A stretch of 64,000 nt of DNA from Aquirufa beregesia (GCF_011090385.1 NZ_SEWW01000001.1:248001-312000), one strand, 5' to 3'; counted from the stretch's first letter, positions 54,497 to 63,259 are shown. The notes: generated by a model not told the origin, from the sequence alone. Translations and numbers: made by a program.

Positions 54497-55634
54497 GCCT
54501 CACGAAGTTTATCCTTCCATACCCTCTCCTTGTTTTGTCTTGGAAGAGAATTTATTGCTGAATAATCTTCGACTTTTACAAAGAGTCCAGCAAGAAGCAG
54601 GCATTGAAATTATTTGTGCTCTCAAAGGTTTTTCTTTTTACCATGAATTTCCTTTGGTGAGAAAGTATTTGGCGGGGGCTACAGCTAGTTCCTTGCATGA
54701 AGCACGCTTGGCATTTGAAGAAATGCAGGTAAAATGCCATGTGTATTCGCCTGCCTATTTAGAAAAAGAGTTTGAAGAATTGGCTTCTTATACTAGCCAC
54801 TTGTCATTCAATTCATTCAATCAATATCAGCAATTTTATCAAAGAGCGGCACAAAAAGGGATTTCCTGTGGTATTCGTATCAATCCGGAATATGCTGAGG
54901 TTGAAACAGATATGTATAATCCATGTGTTCCCGGATCTAGATTGGGTATTCGTCGGTCTGATATAGGAGAATTTCTACCTGAAGGTATCAAAGGTTTGCA
55001 TTCACATACATTGTGTGAAAATGATTCCTATGTTTTAGAGCGGACCTTGGCAGTTATCGATGAGAAATTTGGCGATTTGTTGCCCCAAGTCAAATGGTTA
55101 AATCTTGGTGGTGGGCATTTGATTACACGTGCAGATTACCATGTCGAACATCTAATCCAAGTATTGACAAGCTTTAAAGCCAAATATCCTCATTTAGCTA
55201 TCATCTTAGAACCAGGTTCAGCGGTGGGTTGGCAAACGGGATTTTTAAAATCCAAGGTGTTGGACATTGTTCATTCAGCCGGAATTGATGTGGCTATATT
55301 GGATGTATCTTTTGCAGCTCACATGCCTGATACTTTAGAAATGCCTTATAAACCTAGAATTCGTTTTGCGGATTCAGAACCTGTAGCTGGAAAACCCACG
55401 TATCGTTTTGGAGGTATGACTTGTCTTGCAGGAGATTATTATGGTGATTATTCTTTTGAGGAGCCTTTACAAATAGGGGATGAGATTATTTTAGAAGATA
55501 TGATTCATTATACCATGGTCAAAACAACAACCTTTAATGGGGTTAATTTACCTAGTATAGGGAAGCTAGATTCGAATCAAAACTTTATTCTATTTAAGAA
55601 TTTTGGGTATGAATCTTTTAAAGATAGATTGTAA
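54486..55634 (+). CDS. nspC: Carboxynorspermidine/carboxyspermidine decarboxylase
   Basis: 382 residues from the ATG at 54486 (a start at 54459 is possible). An alanine-racemase-like PLP barrel decarboxylase: PLP Lys47 in CALKGFSFY, GIRINPEYAEVETDMYNPC, the HSHTLCEN stretch, NLGGGH, EPGSAVGWQTG and GGMTCLAGDYYGDY. It removes the carboxyl group from carboxyspermidine or carboxynorspermidine, completing spermidine or norspermidine synthesis without S-adenosylmethionine decarboxylase. Which polyamine is made cannot be told from the sequence. It overlaps the dehydrogenase gene and ends before a perfect palindrome. Confidence 0.92.
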   Translation: MSIRPHEVYPSIPSPCFVLEENLLLNNLRLLQRVQQEAGIEIICALKGFSFYHEFPLVRKYLAGATASSLHEARLAFEEMQVKCHVYSPAYLEKEFEELASYTSHLSFNSFNQYQQFYQRAAQKGISCGIRINPEYAEVETDMYNPCVPGSRLGIRRSDIGEFLPEGIKGLHSHTLCENDSYVLERTLAVIDEKFGDLLPQVKWLNLGGGHLITRADYHVEHLIQVLTSFKAKYPHLAIILEPGSAVGWQTGFLKSKVLDIVHSAGIDVAILDVSFAAHMPDTLEMPYKPRIRFADSEPVAGKPTYRFGGMTCLAGDYYGDYSFEEPLQIGDEIILEDMIHYTMVKTTTFNGVNLPSIGKLDSNQNFILFKNFGYESFKDRL

Positions 55635-55650
55635 GTTTAGTATAGAGGTA

Positions 55651-55681
55651 GTTTTGTCAAATTTTCAAAATTTGACAAAAC
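55651..55681. terminator. Perfect 15-bp palindrome after nspC
   Basis: Positions 55651-55665 and 55667-55681 are exact reverse complements around one base. As RNA it would fold with a 13-bp stem and five-base loop. It starts 17 bases past the nspC stop and likely ends transcription from both sides, though no T-tract follows. It also marks the left edge of the Fic/HNH segment. Confidence 0.6.
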
Positions 55682-55689
55682 TTAGGTTT

Positions 55690-55718
55690 TACATGACCCT
55701 ACGGAATATGTAGAACAG
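55690..55718. repeat. 29-bp palindromic repeat, left copy
   Basis: The sequence matches the copy at 57579-57607 at 27 of 29 positions in direct orientation. Each copy is itself a palindrome with arms ACATG/CATGT (here weakened by base changes) around a CCCT-CGG core. It lies 39 bases before the end of the Fic gene. Confidence 0.75.
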
Positions 55719-55757
55719 TGAGAGTTGTGTTCTGTCCCCTTTTTTGTCGTTTTTTCA

Positions 55758-56639
55758 TTAGTCATTTTCTTCGTAGTAATATGAGTAGTCAATCCCTTTC
55801 ATAAACATTTCGCGGTCGTTTATTTTGATGGTGAGCACTTTTTCCAAAAGTGTTTTTAGAACACTACTTTTGATTGGACTTAGTATCATTGCATTCATGT
55901 ACTCTCGCTTACTTATTTTACTCCAATCAACGCATTTTTTGAGGCGTTTTTTTAGTATCAAATCCAACCATATTCTGGTGCTTCTCCCATTACCTTCCAT
56001 AAAAGGGTGTGCAATGTTCATTTCTACATATTTGTTTACGATTTCGTCCAATGTAGTTTCGGGCATCGCTTCTATTTGTTTTAATGTGTCGCCTAAAAAG
56101 CGCGATACGGCAAATTGAAAATCCCCTTTTGAAATATTTTTTTGTCTGATTTGTCCCGCAAAATCATACAATCCGCCAAACAAATAAGCGTGTATTTGTT
56201 GCAAACCTTTGGTTGAACCAACTTCTATGCTGTTGATAAAAGTACTTTCAAACAATGCATACGCTTTTGTTTTGCTTTTTCCGTCTATGCTTTCAGCGCT
56301 GTATGTAAACCATTCAATAAATCGGTTTGCCTTTTTGCCCGGAAATTCTTTGCCTAAGGCAATAATGCCAGTGTAATCCAACATATCGGCTAAACGCATT
56401 TTACCATCTGGTGCAAGGAATTTCAAGTGGGTAGTGTCACTAACCACTTGACTGTTTTCTTTCTTCAACTTCGCTTTAAGATATTTCCAATAGTTGCGAG
56501 TTTTGGCGTAGTCGTCTTGGTCGGTAAGCAAAGCTACAATATCCAACACACTAAACCACCACTTGGCGTTTTGCTCGTCCCAAACAGCTCGCACTTCGCG
56601 GTCGTCAAAAAAACGTATGGATATTTTTGTATTACTCAT
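55758..56639 (-). CDS. BRO-N/Fic fusion protein (putative regulated AMPylase toxin)
   Basis: 293 residues. The first 110 resemble a BRO-N/antirepressor domain ([60 protein letters not shown]). A Fic domain follows from about 135, with [17 protein letters not shown] and the complete active-site motif [12 protein letters not shown] starting at His211. Fic enzymes transfer AMP or similar groups onto proteins. I see no canonical [S/T]xxxE[G/N] inhibitory motif and no antitoxin gene beside it. The gene lies in the repeat-bracketed segment near tRNA-Ala, so transfer is likely. Confidence 0.85.
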   Translation of the reverse strand: MSNTKISIRFFDDREVRAVWDEQNAKWWFSVLDIVALLTDQDDYAKTRNYWKYLKAKLKKENSQVVSDTTHLKFLAPDGKMRLADMLDYTGIIALGKEFPGKKANRFIEWFTYSAESIDGKSKTKAYALFESTFINSIEVGSTKGLQQIHAYLFGGLYDFAGQIRQKNISKGDFQFAVSRFLGDTLKQIEAMPETTLDEIVNKYVEMNIAHPFMEGNGRSTRIWLDLILKKRLKKCVDWSKISKREYMNAMILSPIKSSVLKTLLEKVLTIKINDREMFMKGIDYSYYYEEND

Positions 56640-56708
56640 AATTTAAATGTTACCTATACTGTCACTTTAAAATTATTTATCTAAAGGTATGATAAATAAT
56701 TATATCTT

Positions 56709-56801
56709 GTGGTTGCTGTACGCTGTGTTACAATGCCCTCAACGGCAGTATATTAAAGGTTATGTTAGCATGGTTCCTATGGTTTGGCTTGCAGCCACCA
56801 C
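56709..56801. other. Structured non-coding segment between the Fic and HNH genes
   Basis: GTGGTTGCTG at 56709-56718 and CAGCCACCAC at 56792-56801 are complementary at 9 of 10 positions, closing a 93-base segment right behind the HNH stop codon. It could be a terminator, a structured 3' end, or a relic recombination site. There is no ORF in it. Confidence 0.35.
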
Positions 56802-56807
56802 GAAAAC

Positions 56808-57386
56808 TTAGCTGTTATAGGGAGTTTTATTCTTATATATGTTTAGAGTCATTTCGTTAGGTTTTGGGAAATTTGTTGGTAAAAGGTCAATTCTAAATGG
56901 AAGTTCCATATCTTTTAATTCGTCAATTAGTTTGTCTAAAAGTCCGTTTTCATTGCAGTAGTTAAAAGTCAGTTTTAAATATCGTCTGATAATCATTAAT
57001 GGTAAAAACTGTCCCCGAAAAGCCATCCATTCCATTAAGTCTTTTTTCCCTTTTGAACTGTTACAAGTCCGACAAGCAAAAATTAAGTTTTCTGCATCGT
57101 CCTTGCCACCAAGTTTTTGCGGAAAAATATGGTCTAATGCTAACTTATCTATCGAACCGCAATAATTACAAATTTGTCCTGTTTGCAATTTGATTTTTTC
57201 ATCGTCAAAAATTGTCCGCATATTCATTGTTCCGTCTTTTAGTCCTTTGAATAATTTGGCTCTAATCATAAAGTTAAACATCTCATATTTTTCTTGTTTT
57301 TTGTCAATGGCTGTATGTGCCATAGCTAAGTTTGCATATGAGTAGTAAATTAAATGTCTAACAGTTTCAATTTTTTGTTTCGCCAT
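56808..57386 (-). CDS. HNH endonuclease
   Basis: 192 residues. A helical N-terminal part is followed by a zinc-bound HNH domain: Cys73 and Cys76 (CNYC), LALDHIFPQKLGG with His86, the Asn100 of DAENLIFAC and Cys105-Cys108 (CRTC). No methylase, helicase or specificity subunit is adjacent, so it is a solitary nuclease of the kind seen in mobile elements and defence islands. It faces the same way as the Fic gene, 168 bases upstream of it. The start is the ATG at 57386. Confidence 0.85.
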   Translation of the reverse strand: MAKQKIETVRHLIYYSYANLAMAHTAIDKKQEKYEMFNFMIRAKLFKGLKDGTMNMRTIFDDEKIKLQTGQICNYCGSIDKLALDHIFPQKLGGKDDAENLIFACRTCNSSKGKKDLMEWMAFRGQFLPLMIIRRYLKLTFNYCNENGLLDKLIDELKDMELPFRIDLLPTNFPKPNEMTLNIYKNKTPYNS

Positions 57387-57689
57387 TGTTCGCTATTGTC
57401 GCTTGTTTTGTTGTCGTTCTAAAATGCCCGCATAAATTATCGAATGAAAACTGATGTTTGGGGTGCTTTGAGTACTTACACTCTTTTTTGGATGGTATAA
57501 CCTCTTTCAAAGCCTCCTCGTTTTATTTCTTTTAATCTTATGTTGTGCGTTCGTGCTATACTGTTTATATAGCTATTCTACATGACCCTGCGGAACATGT
57601 AGAACAGCTGGGTCTATATTTCAGAACAAAAAAAAGTAGAACCAAGAACCGAATTTACATTCGACATTCTTCATTCTACATTTCACCAG
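57387..57689. other. Intergenic stretch without a gene (303 bases)
   Basis: Between the HNH start and the tRNA 3' end I see the right copy of the 29-bp palindromic repeat and otherwise AT-rich sequence with no convincing ORF. A GTTGTGCGTTCGTGC stretch near 57543 is GC-rich for the area but has no recognised function. Confidence 0.6.
57579..57607. repeat. 29-bp palindromic repeat, right copy
   Basis: The better preserved copy: TTCTACATG and CATGTAGAA arms are perfect (57577-57605) around an 11-base core. It matches 55690-55718 at 27 of 29 positions, so the two direct copies bracket about 1.86 kb holding the Fic and HNH genes. Confidence 0.8.
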
Positions 57690-57763
<74 letters not shown>

Positions 57764-57812
57764 GTTTATGGATTGCAAATGTCATGATTTTTCAGTGAAA
57801 TTGCAATATCAA

Positions 57813-58334
57813 TTAGAAATTAACCCGAACCCCAATTCCCCCTTGAACGTGAAAAAAGAAAGGGTTAGGTGCAATCTCATTGTAAAAACCTATTTCCCCA
57901 AAAAAGGATAAATTGGGCGCATCAATCGGATAAAACTCTATTCCACCTACAGCCGCTGCTCCAAATCCTCCATTGTTAGTCGGTGTCGTACTGCCTTTGG
58001 CATATAAATCTCTCGAGGTATACTGAGGACCAAATCCATAATAGGTATGTATATCTGAATTAACCAAGGTAGGATGATGCCATAGATACAAAGCATTCAT
58101 TGTAAAACCAATGTTCTTGAATGTACCATCTTTATAATTCCTGTCGGTTCCCCACAAGCCACCATAGGCTCCAATATTTACTTCAACAGCATTGATGCCA
58201 TTACTCAAATATTTCCGCGCCATGAATCCCCCAGGTTCACCAATTCTAAAACCTGAGGCCCATTCTTGAATTTGCCCATAAGCAATAGAGGAAAGACAAG
58301 TAAATAACAGAATGAATAGGCTCTTTTTAATCAT
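57813..58334 (-). CDS. Small secreted outer-membrane-type beta-barrel protein
   Basis: 173 residues with a signal peptide (MIKKSLFILLFTCLSSIAYG). The mature part alternates Gly and aromatic residues in strand-like stretches (AVEVNIGAYGGLWG, HTYYGFGPQYTS, LSFFGEIGFYNE) and ends in GVRVNF, a C-terminal aromatic typical of outer-membrane barrels of about eight strands. I recognise no specific family. It begins 4 bases after hisC, so it is probably on the his mRNA, an unusual place for it. Confidence 0.65.
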   Translation of the reverse strand: MIKKSLFILLFTCLSSIAYGQIQEWASGFRIGEPGGFMARKYLSNGINAVEVNIGAYGGLWGTDRNYKDGTFKNIGFTMNALYLWHHPTLVNSDIHTYYGFGPQYTSRDLYAKGSTTPTNNGGFGAAAVGGIEFYPIDAPNLSFFGEIGFYNEIAPNPFFFHVQGGIGVRVNF

Positions 58335-58338
58335 ATAG

Positions 58339-59388
58339 TTAAGAATAAAATTCTTGCATCTTTTGAACTAGTACTTGGTTTTCCTCGGGTAAACCAACAG
58401 TAATTCGAATGGAGCTTTCACATAAAGCCACATTAGATCGATTTCTAGTAATGACTTGTTGAGAAATTAAATAATCAAATAATTCTTGCGCCTTTTCCAT
58501 TTTCACTAATATAAAATTAGCGTGAGAAGGAAAGATACGAATCACTTGAGGCATAGCTTCCAACTTTGAAATTAACGTATTTTTTGCATGATTTATTTGT
58601 TGAATCGAATTAAATAAAAATTCTCTATTTCTTAAAGCCTTTAAGACTAATGCTTGAGTCGCTCCACCTATATTATAAGGAGGCTTAATTTTATTTAAAA
58701 TTTGAATGATTTGAGGATGAGCAAAAGCCATTCCCAAACGTAATGACGCCAATCCATATGCCTTTGAAAGCGTTTGCATGACGATTACATTCGGAAATGT
58801 ATTTAATTCATGTAGGAAACTTGGCTCATCTGAGAAATCAATATATGCCTCATCAATAATCACAAAACCCTGCTGAAATTTCTCAATGATTGAATAAATG
58901 TCGGTTCGATTTATTTTATTTCCAGTCGGATTATTTGGGGAACAAATAAAGATTATCCGAGTGTCCTCTTGAACAGATGCTAATATGTGAGAAACGTTTA
59001 GTTGATAATCCTTAGTTAGTGGTACAGATATGATATTGACATTGTTGATCGAAGCACTCACTTCATACATACCATAAGTGGGTGGGCATAAAATAATGGA
59101 ATTGGCTGCCCCTGCACAGGTCATGCGGATAATTAAGTCAATGGCTTCATCTGATCCATTTCCTATAAAGATTTGATCTACAGGAACCTTTTTAATATTG
59201 GCAAGTTCTTCCTTGATTTCCCATTGCATTGGATCAGGATAACGATTCCAATTTTCTGAAAGGGGAGAACCCAAGGGATTTTCATTTGCATCTAAAAATA
59301 TTCCTTCTTTACCTTTAAATTCATCTCTAGCCGAGGAATAAGGTTTCAAATTCCAAATATGTGGTAAAATGATGGATTGATAATTCAT
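58339..59388 (-). CDS. hisC: Histidinol-phosphate aminotransferase
   Basis: 349 residues of the class I/II aminotransferase fold. LDANENPLGSPL, NPTGNKI, FVIIDEAYIDFSDEPSFL and the PLP lysine in QTLSKAYGLASLRLGMAF are clear. It converts imidazole-acetol phosphate to histidinol phosphate with glutamate. It overlaps hisD by four bases (ATGA). The usual next gene, hisB, is missing; a small outer-membrane-type gene follows after 4 bases. Confidence 0.95.
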   Translation of the reverse strand: MNYQSIILPHIWNLKPYSSARDEFKGKEGIFLDANENPLGSPLSENWNRYPDPMQWEIKEELANIKKVPVDQIFIGNGSDEAIDLIIRMTCAGAANSIILCPPTYGMYEVSASINNVNIISVPLTKDYQLNVSHILASVQEDTRIIFICSPNNPTGNKINRTDIYSIIEKFQQGFVIIDEAYIDFSDEPSFLHELNTFPNVIVMQTLSKAYGLASLRLGMAFAHPQIIQILNKIKPPYNIGGATQALVLKALRNREFLFNSIQQINHAKNTLISKLEAMPQVIRIFPSHANFILVKMEKAQELFDYLISQQVITRNRSNVALCESSIRITVGLPEENQVLVQKMQEFYS

Positions 59389-60656
59389 GAACGTGTAGTT
59401 AATCGAATCGCCACAGCATTGGCATGTGCTTGCAAAGATTCAGCCTCTGCCATTTCAATGATACTTTGACCTAATACTTCTAAACCAGCCTGACTGATAC
59501 TTTGAAGCGTAATTTTTTTCTGAAAACTTGCCAAATTAACCCCTGAATAAGCTTTCGCGAATCCATTCGTAGGCAATGTATGATTAGTGCCTGAGGCATA
59601 ATCTCCAGCAGCTTCTGGCGTGAAATTACCTAAAAAGATAGATCCTGCATTCACAATGTGATCAGCAAATTCTTCAGGATGTTCACAGGCTAATATCAAG
59701 TGCTCAGCGGCATATTCATTCAATAAATGAATCGCTTCTTGTCTGTTTTTTACCAAAATTGCTTTTGAATGAGTCAAAGCTTGCAAGGCTAAATCCTTCC
59801 TTTCCAATACTTGGACTTGCTTTTCCAGTTCTAGCTGTGTTTTTTCAATAAAAGACTCTTCTAAAGCTACTAAAAAGACTTGAGAGTCAACTCCATGTTC
59901 AGCTTGAGATAATAAATCAGCAGCCACATAAGAAGGGTTGGCATGTGCGTCTGCATATATAGCTACTTCTGAAGGACCCGCCGGCATATCAATAGCAATT
60001 CCTTTGTGATTCGCATACATTTTAGCTGCAGTAACGTATTGATTACCTGGACCAAATATTTTAAAAACCTTAGGTATTGATTCCGTTCCTAAAGCCATAG
60101 CAGCCACTGCTTGTGCTCCACCCACTTTAGCCATCTTAGTTACACCACACAATTGCGCTGTATAGAATATGGCCGGATGCATGGCTGGAGTGCATAATAC
60201 GATTTCTCGACAACCTGCAATTTTTGCCGGAATGGCTAACATCAATATCGTGGAGAATAAGGGCGCAGTTCCTCCAGGGATATAGATGCCCACTTTTTCT
60301 ATTGGACTTGCCTTTTGCCAACAAATTACACCAGGACTTGTTTCTATTTTTTGAGGTATAAACTGCTGCGATTCATGAAAGGTAAGAATGTTGGCGTAGG
60401 CTTGTTGGATGGCTTTTTTAAGTGAATCAGGAACTTGATTAGCTAATTCACTGATTTCATCTTGACTATACAAAATTTCTTGGATCTCCCTTTTTTCAAA
60501 TTTTAAGGTAAAATCTCTTAAGGCTTGATCTTGTTGTGTTTCAACTTGAGCGAATATTCCTTCAATGATTTGGTCCAAAGATTGGGCATCTAAGCTTGGT
60601 CTTTGACAAATTTGAGCAAAGGAGTCAACCGTTGGATATTTAATAAAAGGAATCAT
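59385..60656 (-). CDS. hisD: Histidinol dehydrogenase
   Basis: 423 residues, a zinc-dependent NAD enzyme oxidising histidinol to histidine in two steps. Clear family stretches are VGIYIPGGTAPLFSTILMLAIPAKIAGC, GPGNQYVTAAKMYANHKGIAIDMPAGPSEVAIYAD, LLSQAEHGVDSQVFLV and GNFTPEAAGDYASGTNHTLPTNGFAKAYSG. One base separates it from hisG, and its stop overlaps the hisC start. Confidence 0.96.
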   Translation of the reverse strand: MIPFIKYPTVDSFAQICQRPSLDAQSLDQIIEGIFAQVETQQDQALRDFTLKFEKREIQEILYSQDEISELANQVPDSLKKAIQQAYANILTFHESQQFIPQKIETSPGVICWQKASPIEKVGIYIPGGTAPLFSTILMLAIPAKIAGCREIVLCTPAMHPAIFYTAQLCGVTKMAKVGGAQAVAAMALGTESIPKVFKIFGPGNQYVTAAKMYANHKGIAIDMPAGPSEVAIYADAHANPSYVAADLLSQAEHGVDSQVFLVALEESFIEKTQLELEKQVQVLERKDLALQALTHSKAILVKNRQEAIHLLNEYAAEHLILACEHPEEFADHIVNAGSIFLGNFTPEAAGDYASGTNHTLPTNGFAKAYSGVNLASFQKKITLQSISQAGLEVLGQSIIEMAEAESLQAHANAVAIRLTTRS

Positions 60657-60657
60657 A

Positions 60658-61521
60658 CTAAAGTATCATTTTCTCTATTGGCAACACTAAAATTCCTTGA
60701 GCACCTGCTTCGCGTAAGGACTCAATAATTTCCCAAAAATCATTCTCAGAAATAACAGAATGTAAAGAATACCAGCCTTTTTCTGCTAATGGAACACGAG
60801 AAGGTGATTTCATACCTGGTAAAAGAGCCATGATTTTATCTAAATTCTTTTCTTCCGCATTTAAAACGACGTATTTGGCATTTTGACCTCTTTGTACGGA
60901 ATCTATACGGAAAGTAAGCTTGTCTAAGATACTTCTCTTTTCAGCGGTTAAGGATTTATTAGAAATCAATACAGCCTGACTTTTAAATACCTCAGCTACT
61001 TCTTTTAACCCATTACTTAGTAGTGTTCCACCAGTAGAAACAATATCACAAATTCCTTCCGCTAGACCAATGCTTGGAGCAATTTCTACAGAACCTGAAA
61101 TCTCATGTGTATGCGCAGTAACACCTTGCGATGTTAAAAAGGTATTGGTCAAGTTAGGGTAGGAGGTTGCTATATTTTTTCCCTCAAAATAACTTAAATC
61201 GGTATATACCTCATTTCTTGGGATAGCTAAAGATAATCTGCATTTAGAAAATCCTAATTCTTTGACAATCTCAACGTCCTTACGATTTTCTTCTAATACG
61301 TTCAGACCAATGACTCCTAAATCTGCCACACCATCTTCTACATATCCTGGAATATCGTCGTCGCGTAGAAATAAAAACTCTATAGGGAAATTGCTAGATA
61401 TCGAGCGCAACTTAGATCCGCCTGATTCAAACTTAATTCCACATTCTTTAAATAATTTCAATGAATCGTCACTTAATCTTCCTGATTTCTGTACAGCGAT
61501 TCGGATGTTGGTATTGCTCAT
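60658..61521 (-). CDS. hisG: ATP phosphoribosyltransferase (long form)
   Basis: 287 residues, the long hexameric form with a C-terminal ACT-like regulatory domain (about 205-287) for feedback by histidine, so no HisZ is needed. The catalytic part has IAVQKSGRLSDDSLKLFKECGIKFE, LRDDDIPGYVEDGVADLGVIG, ATSYPNLT and GICDIVSTGGTL. It opens the his run hisG-hisD-hisC. A hairpin lies between it and the upstream pyruvate dehydrogenase gene; I see no good promoter after that hairpin. Confidence 0.95.
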   Translation of the reverse strand: MSNTNIRIAVQKSGRLSDDSLKLFKECGIKFESGGSKLRSISSNFPIEFLFLRDDDIPGYVEDGVADLGVIGLNVLEENRKDVEIVKELGFSKCRLSLAIPRNEVYTDLSYFEGKNIATSYPNLTNTFLTSQGVTAHTHEISGSVEIAPSIGLAEGICDIVSTGGTLLSNGLKEVAEVFKSQAVLISNKSLTAEKRSILDKLTFRIDSVQRGQNAKYVVLNAEEKNLDKIMALLPGMKSPSRVPLAEKGWYSLHSVISENDFWEIIESLREAGAQGILVLPIEKMIL

Positions 61522-61536
61522 ATTCGTATTTTTCCT

Positions 61537-61569
61537 AAAATAGACAAGCCCCGAAATTTTCGAGGCTTG
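61537..61569 (-). terminator. Hairpin terminator between the PDH E2 gene and hisG
   Basis: On the minus strand, CAAGCC/GGCTTG arms (61545-61550 and 61564-61569) and an inner CGAAA/TTTCG pair form a hairpin with one mismatch, followed by TCTATTTT. It starts 14 bases past the E2 stop and ends 16 bases before the hisG ATG. Confidence 0.65.
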
Positions 61570-61582
61570 CCATTATTAATGT

Positions 61583-63187
61583 TTAAATAAACATCTTAAT
61601 GGGATCCTCAAGATACTGTTTTAATGTTAGTAAAAACGCTGCACCTGTTGCTCCATCTACCACGCGATGGTCGCAAGTCAAGGTTAGTTTCATGATATTA
61701 GTTGCATAGAATTGACCATTCTTAACACCAACCGTCTCTTTGATACCGCCTACTGCCAAAATACACGATTCTGGAGAGTTGATGATTGATGTGAATTGGT
61801 CGATTCCAAACATACCTAAGTTGCTGACGGTAAATGTATTACCTTCCCAATCTTTTGGTTGCAATTGTTTGTTTTTTGCTTTTCCACCTAATTCCTTCGC
61901 CTCAGCGGAGATTTGTGCAATCGACTTTTCACTAGCAAAACGAATCACTGGAACTAATAAACCATCTTCCACAGCTACCGCCATACCGATGTGTACATGT
62001 TTATTTACGCGAATTCTATCTTCCATCCAATAAGAATTAACTTTAGGATGTTTAACCAGAGATAATGCTACCGCTTTGATCACCATGTCATTGAATGAAA
62101 TTTTGACTGGCAATACTTCATTCATACTAACACGCGCTCCCATGGCTTTGTCCATGTTGATTTCCATGGTTAAATAAAACTCAGGAGCACTGAATTTAGA
62201 CTCAGACAAACGACGAGCGATTGTCTTACGCATTTGACTGTTTGGAATATCTTCGAAACTTTCTTCTCCCGAAATAAAGTTGCCAGTGGCTCCTCCCGCA
62301 TTGGGTTTATAGTTTTCAACATCGGATTTGGTAATTCTACCTCCGTCACCTGTTCCTTGTAACCAATTGAGGTTAATATTCTTTTCTTTAGCTAAAGCTT
62401 TAGCTAGAGGAGATGCTTTGATAATTCCTCCTTTAGAATCTGCTTGAATACCAGAAGGAGATGCTTTTACTTCCGATGCTTTGGGAGCTTCCTTTACAGG
62501 TGCTGATGCAGCTACTGCCACAGGAGCAGGTGCTGGAGCTGCTGGAGCCGAAGCTTGTTGTAATAGGGGTTGAAAATCGGTTCCTGGCTCACCCACAATC
62601 ATAATGATTCCGTCTACAATAACACCTTCACCTTCTTTGGCTCCGATGTATAAAATGGTACCATCTTCATAATTTTCTAATTCCATGGTAGCCTTGTCGG
62701 TTTCTACCTCAGCAATGATATCACCAGATTTAACCACATCACCTACTTGCTTCAACCACTTGGCAATGACACCTTCTACCATGGTATCACTCATCTTAGG
62801 CATTCTTACTGCTTTCGCTGGAATTGAACTTAAATCTACTGTTGGTGCAACAGGAGCAGCAGCTACTGGCGCAGCTGTAGGTGCTCTTGCTTCCACAGCG
62901 GCTGCTGGAGCTGCTGGTGCACCAGCTAATAAACTAGAATAATCTTCTCCTGGAGTACCAACGATGGCTATAATTCCATCTACGGGTACAGCTTCACCAA
63001 CTTTAACTCCAATATATAATAATGTTCCATCCTCATAATTCTCCAATTCCATCGTTGCTTTGTCGGTTTCCACCTCAGCTATGATATCACCAGACTTGAT
63101 TACATCACCCTCTTTCTTTAGCCAATTTGCGATTACACCTTCAATCATGGTGTCGCTCATCTTGGGCATTCTAATTACTTCAGCCAT
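61583..63187 (-). CDS. pdhC: Pyruvate dehydrogenase complex dihydrolipoamide acetyltransferase (E2)
   Basis: 534 residues. Two lipoyl domains lie at about 1-80 and 126-205, each with EVETDKATMELENYEDG and the lipoylated Lys43 and Lys165. Ala/Pro-rich linkers separate them. A peripheral-subunit-binding domain (ASPLAKALAKEKNINLNWLQGTG) near 265 and a catalytic domain from about 310 with the C-terminal DHRVVDG motif follow. It forms the core of the complex and makes acetyl-CoA. Its promoter box is close upstream. Genes for E1 and E3 are not in the window. Confidence 0.94.
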   Translation of the reverse strand: MAEVIRMPKMSDTMIEGVIANWLKKEGDVIKSGDIIAEVETDKATMELENYEDGTLLYIGVKVGEAVPVDGIIAIVGTPGEDYSSLLAGAPAAPAAAVEARAPTAAPVAAAPVAPTVDLSSIPAKAVRMPKMSDTMVEGVIAKWLKQVGDVVKSGDIIAEVETDKATMELENYEDGTILYIGAKEGEGVIVDGIIMIVGEPGTDFQPLLQQASAPAAPAPAPVAVAASAPVKEAPKASEVKASPSGIQADSKGGIIKASPLAKALAKEKNINLNWLQGTGDGGRITKSDVENYKPNAGGATGNFISGEESFEDIPNSQMRKTIARRLSESKFSAPEFYLTMEINMDKAMGARVSMNEVLPVKISFNDMVIKAVALSLVKHPKVNSYWMEDRIRVNKHVHIGMAVAVEDGLLVPVIRFASEKSIAQISAEAKELGGKAKNKQLQPKDWEGNTFTVSNLGMFGIDQFTSIINSPESCILAVGGIKETVGVKNGQFYATNIMKLTLTCDHRVVDGATGAAFLLTLKQYLEDPIKMFI

Positions 63188-63206
63188 TATCTTATTTTTA
63201 AAAATT

Positions 63207-63214
63207 CAAAATTA
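63207..63214 (-). promoter_or_regulatory. -7 element (TAATTTTG, minus strand) for pdhC
   Basis: A full TAnnTTTG match on the minus strand, 20 bases before the ATG at 63187. No TTG at the normal -33 spacing is seen. Confidence 0.4.
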
Positions 63215-63259
63215 AGCTTTAGAAGCCTGTTTCGAAAACTATTATGTAAAAATATTTGA

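Noticed and set aside
56640-56807. Integron attC site between Fic and HNH genes
   Set aside because: No clear pair of RYYYAAC and GTTRRRY core sites; kept only as an unexplained fold.
61583-63187. Two lipoyl domains as a sign of recent duplication
   Set aside because: Double lipoyl domains are normal in E2 proteins, and the two DNA copies differ at many silent sites.
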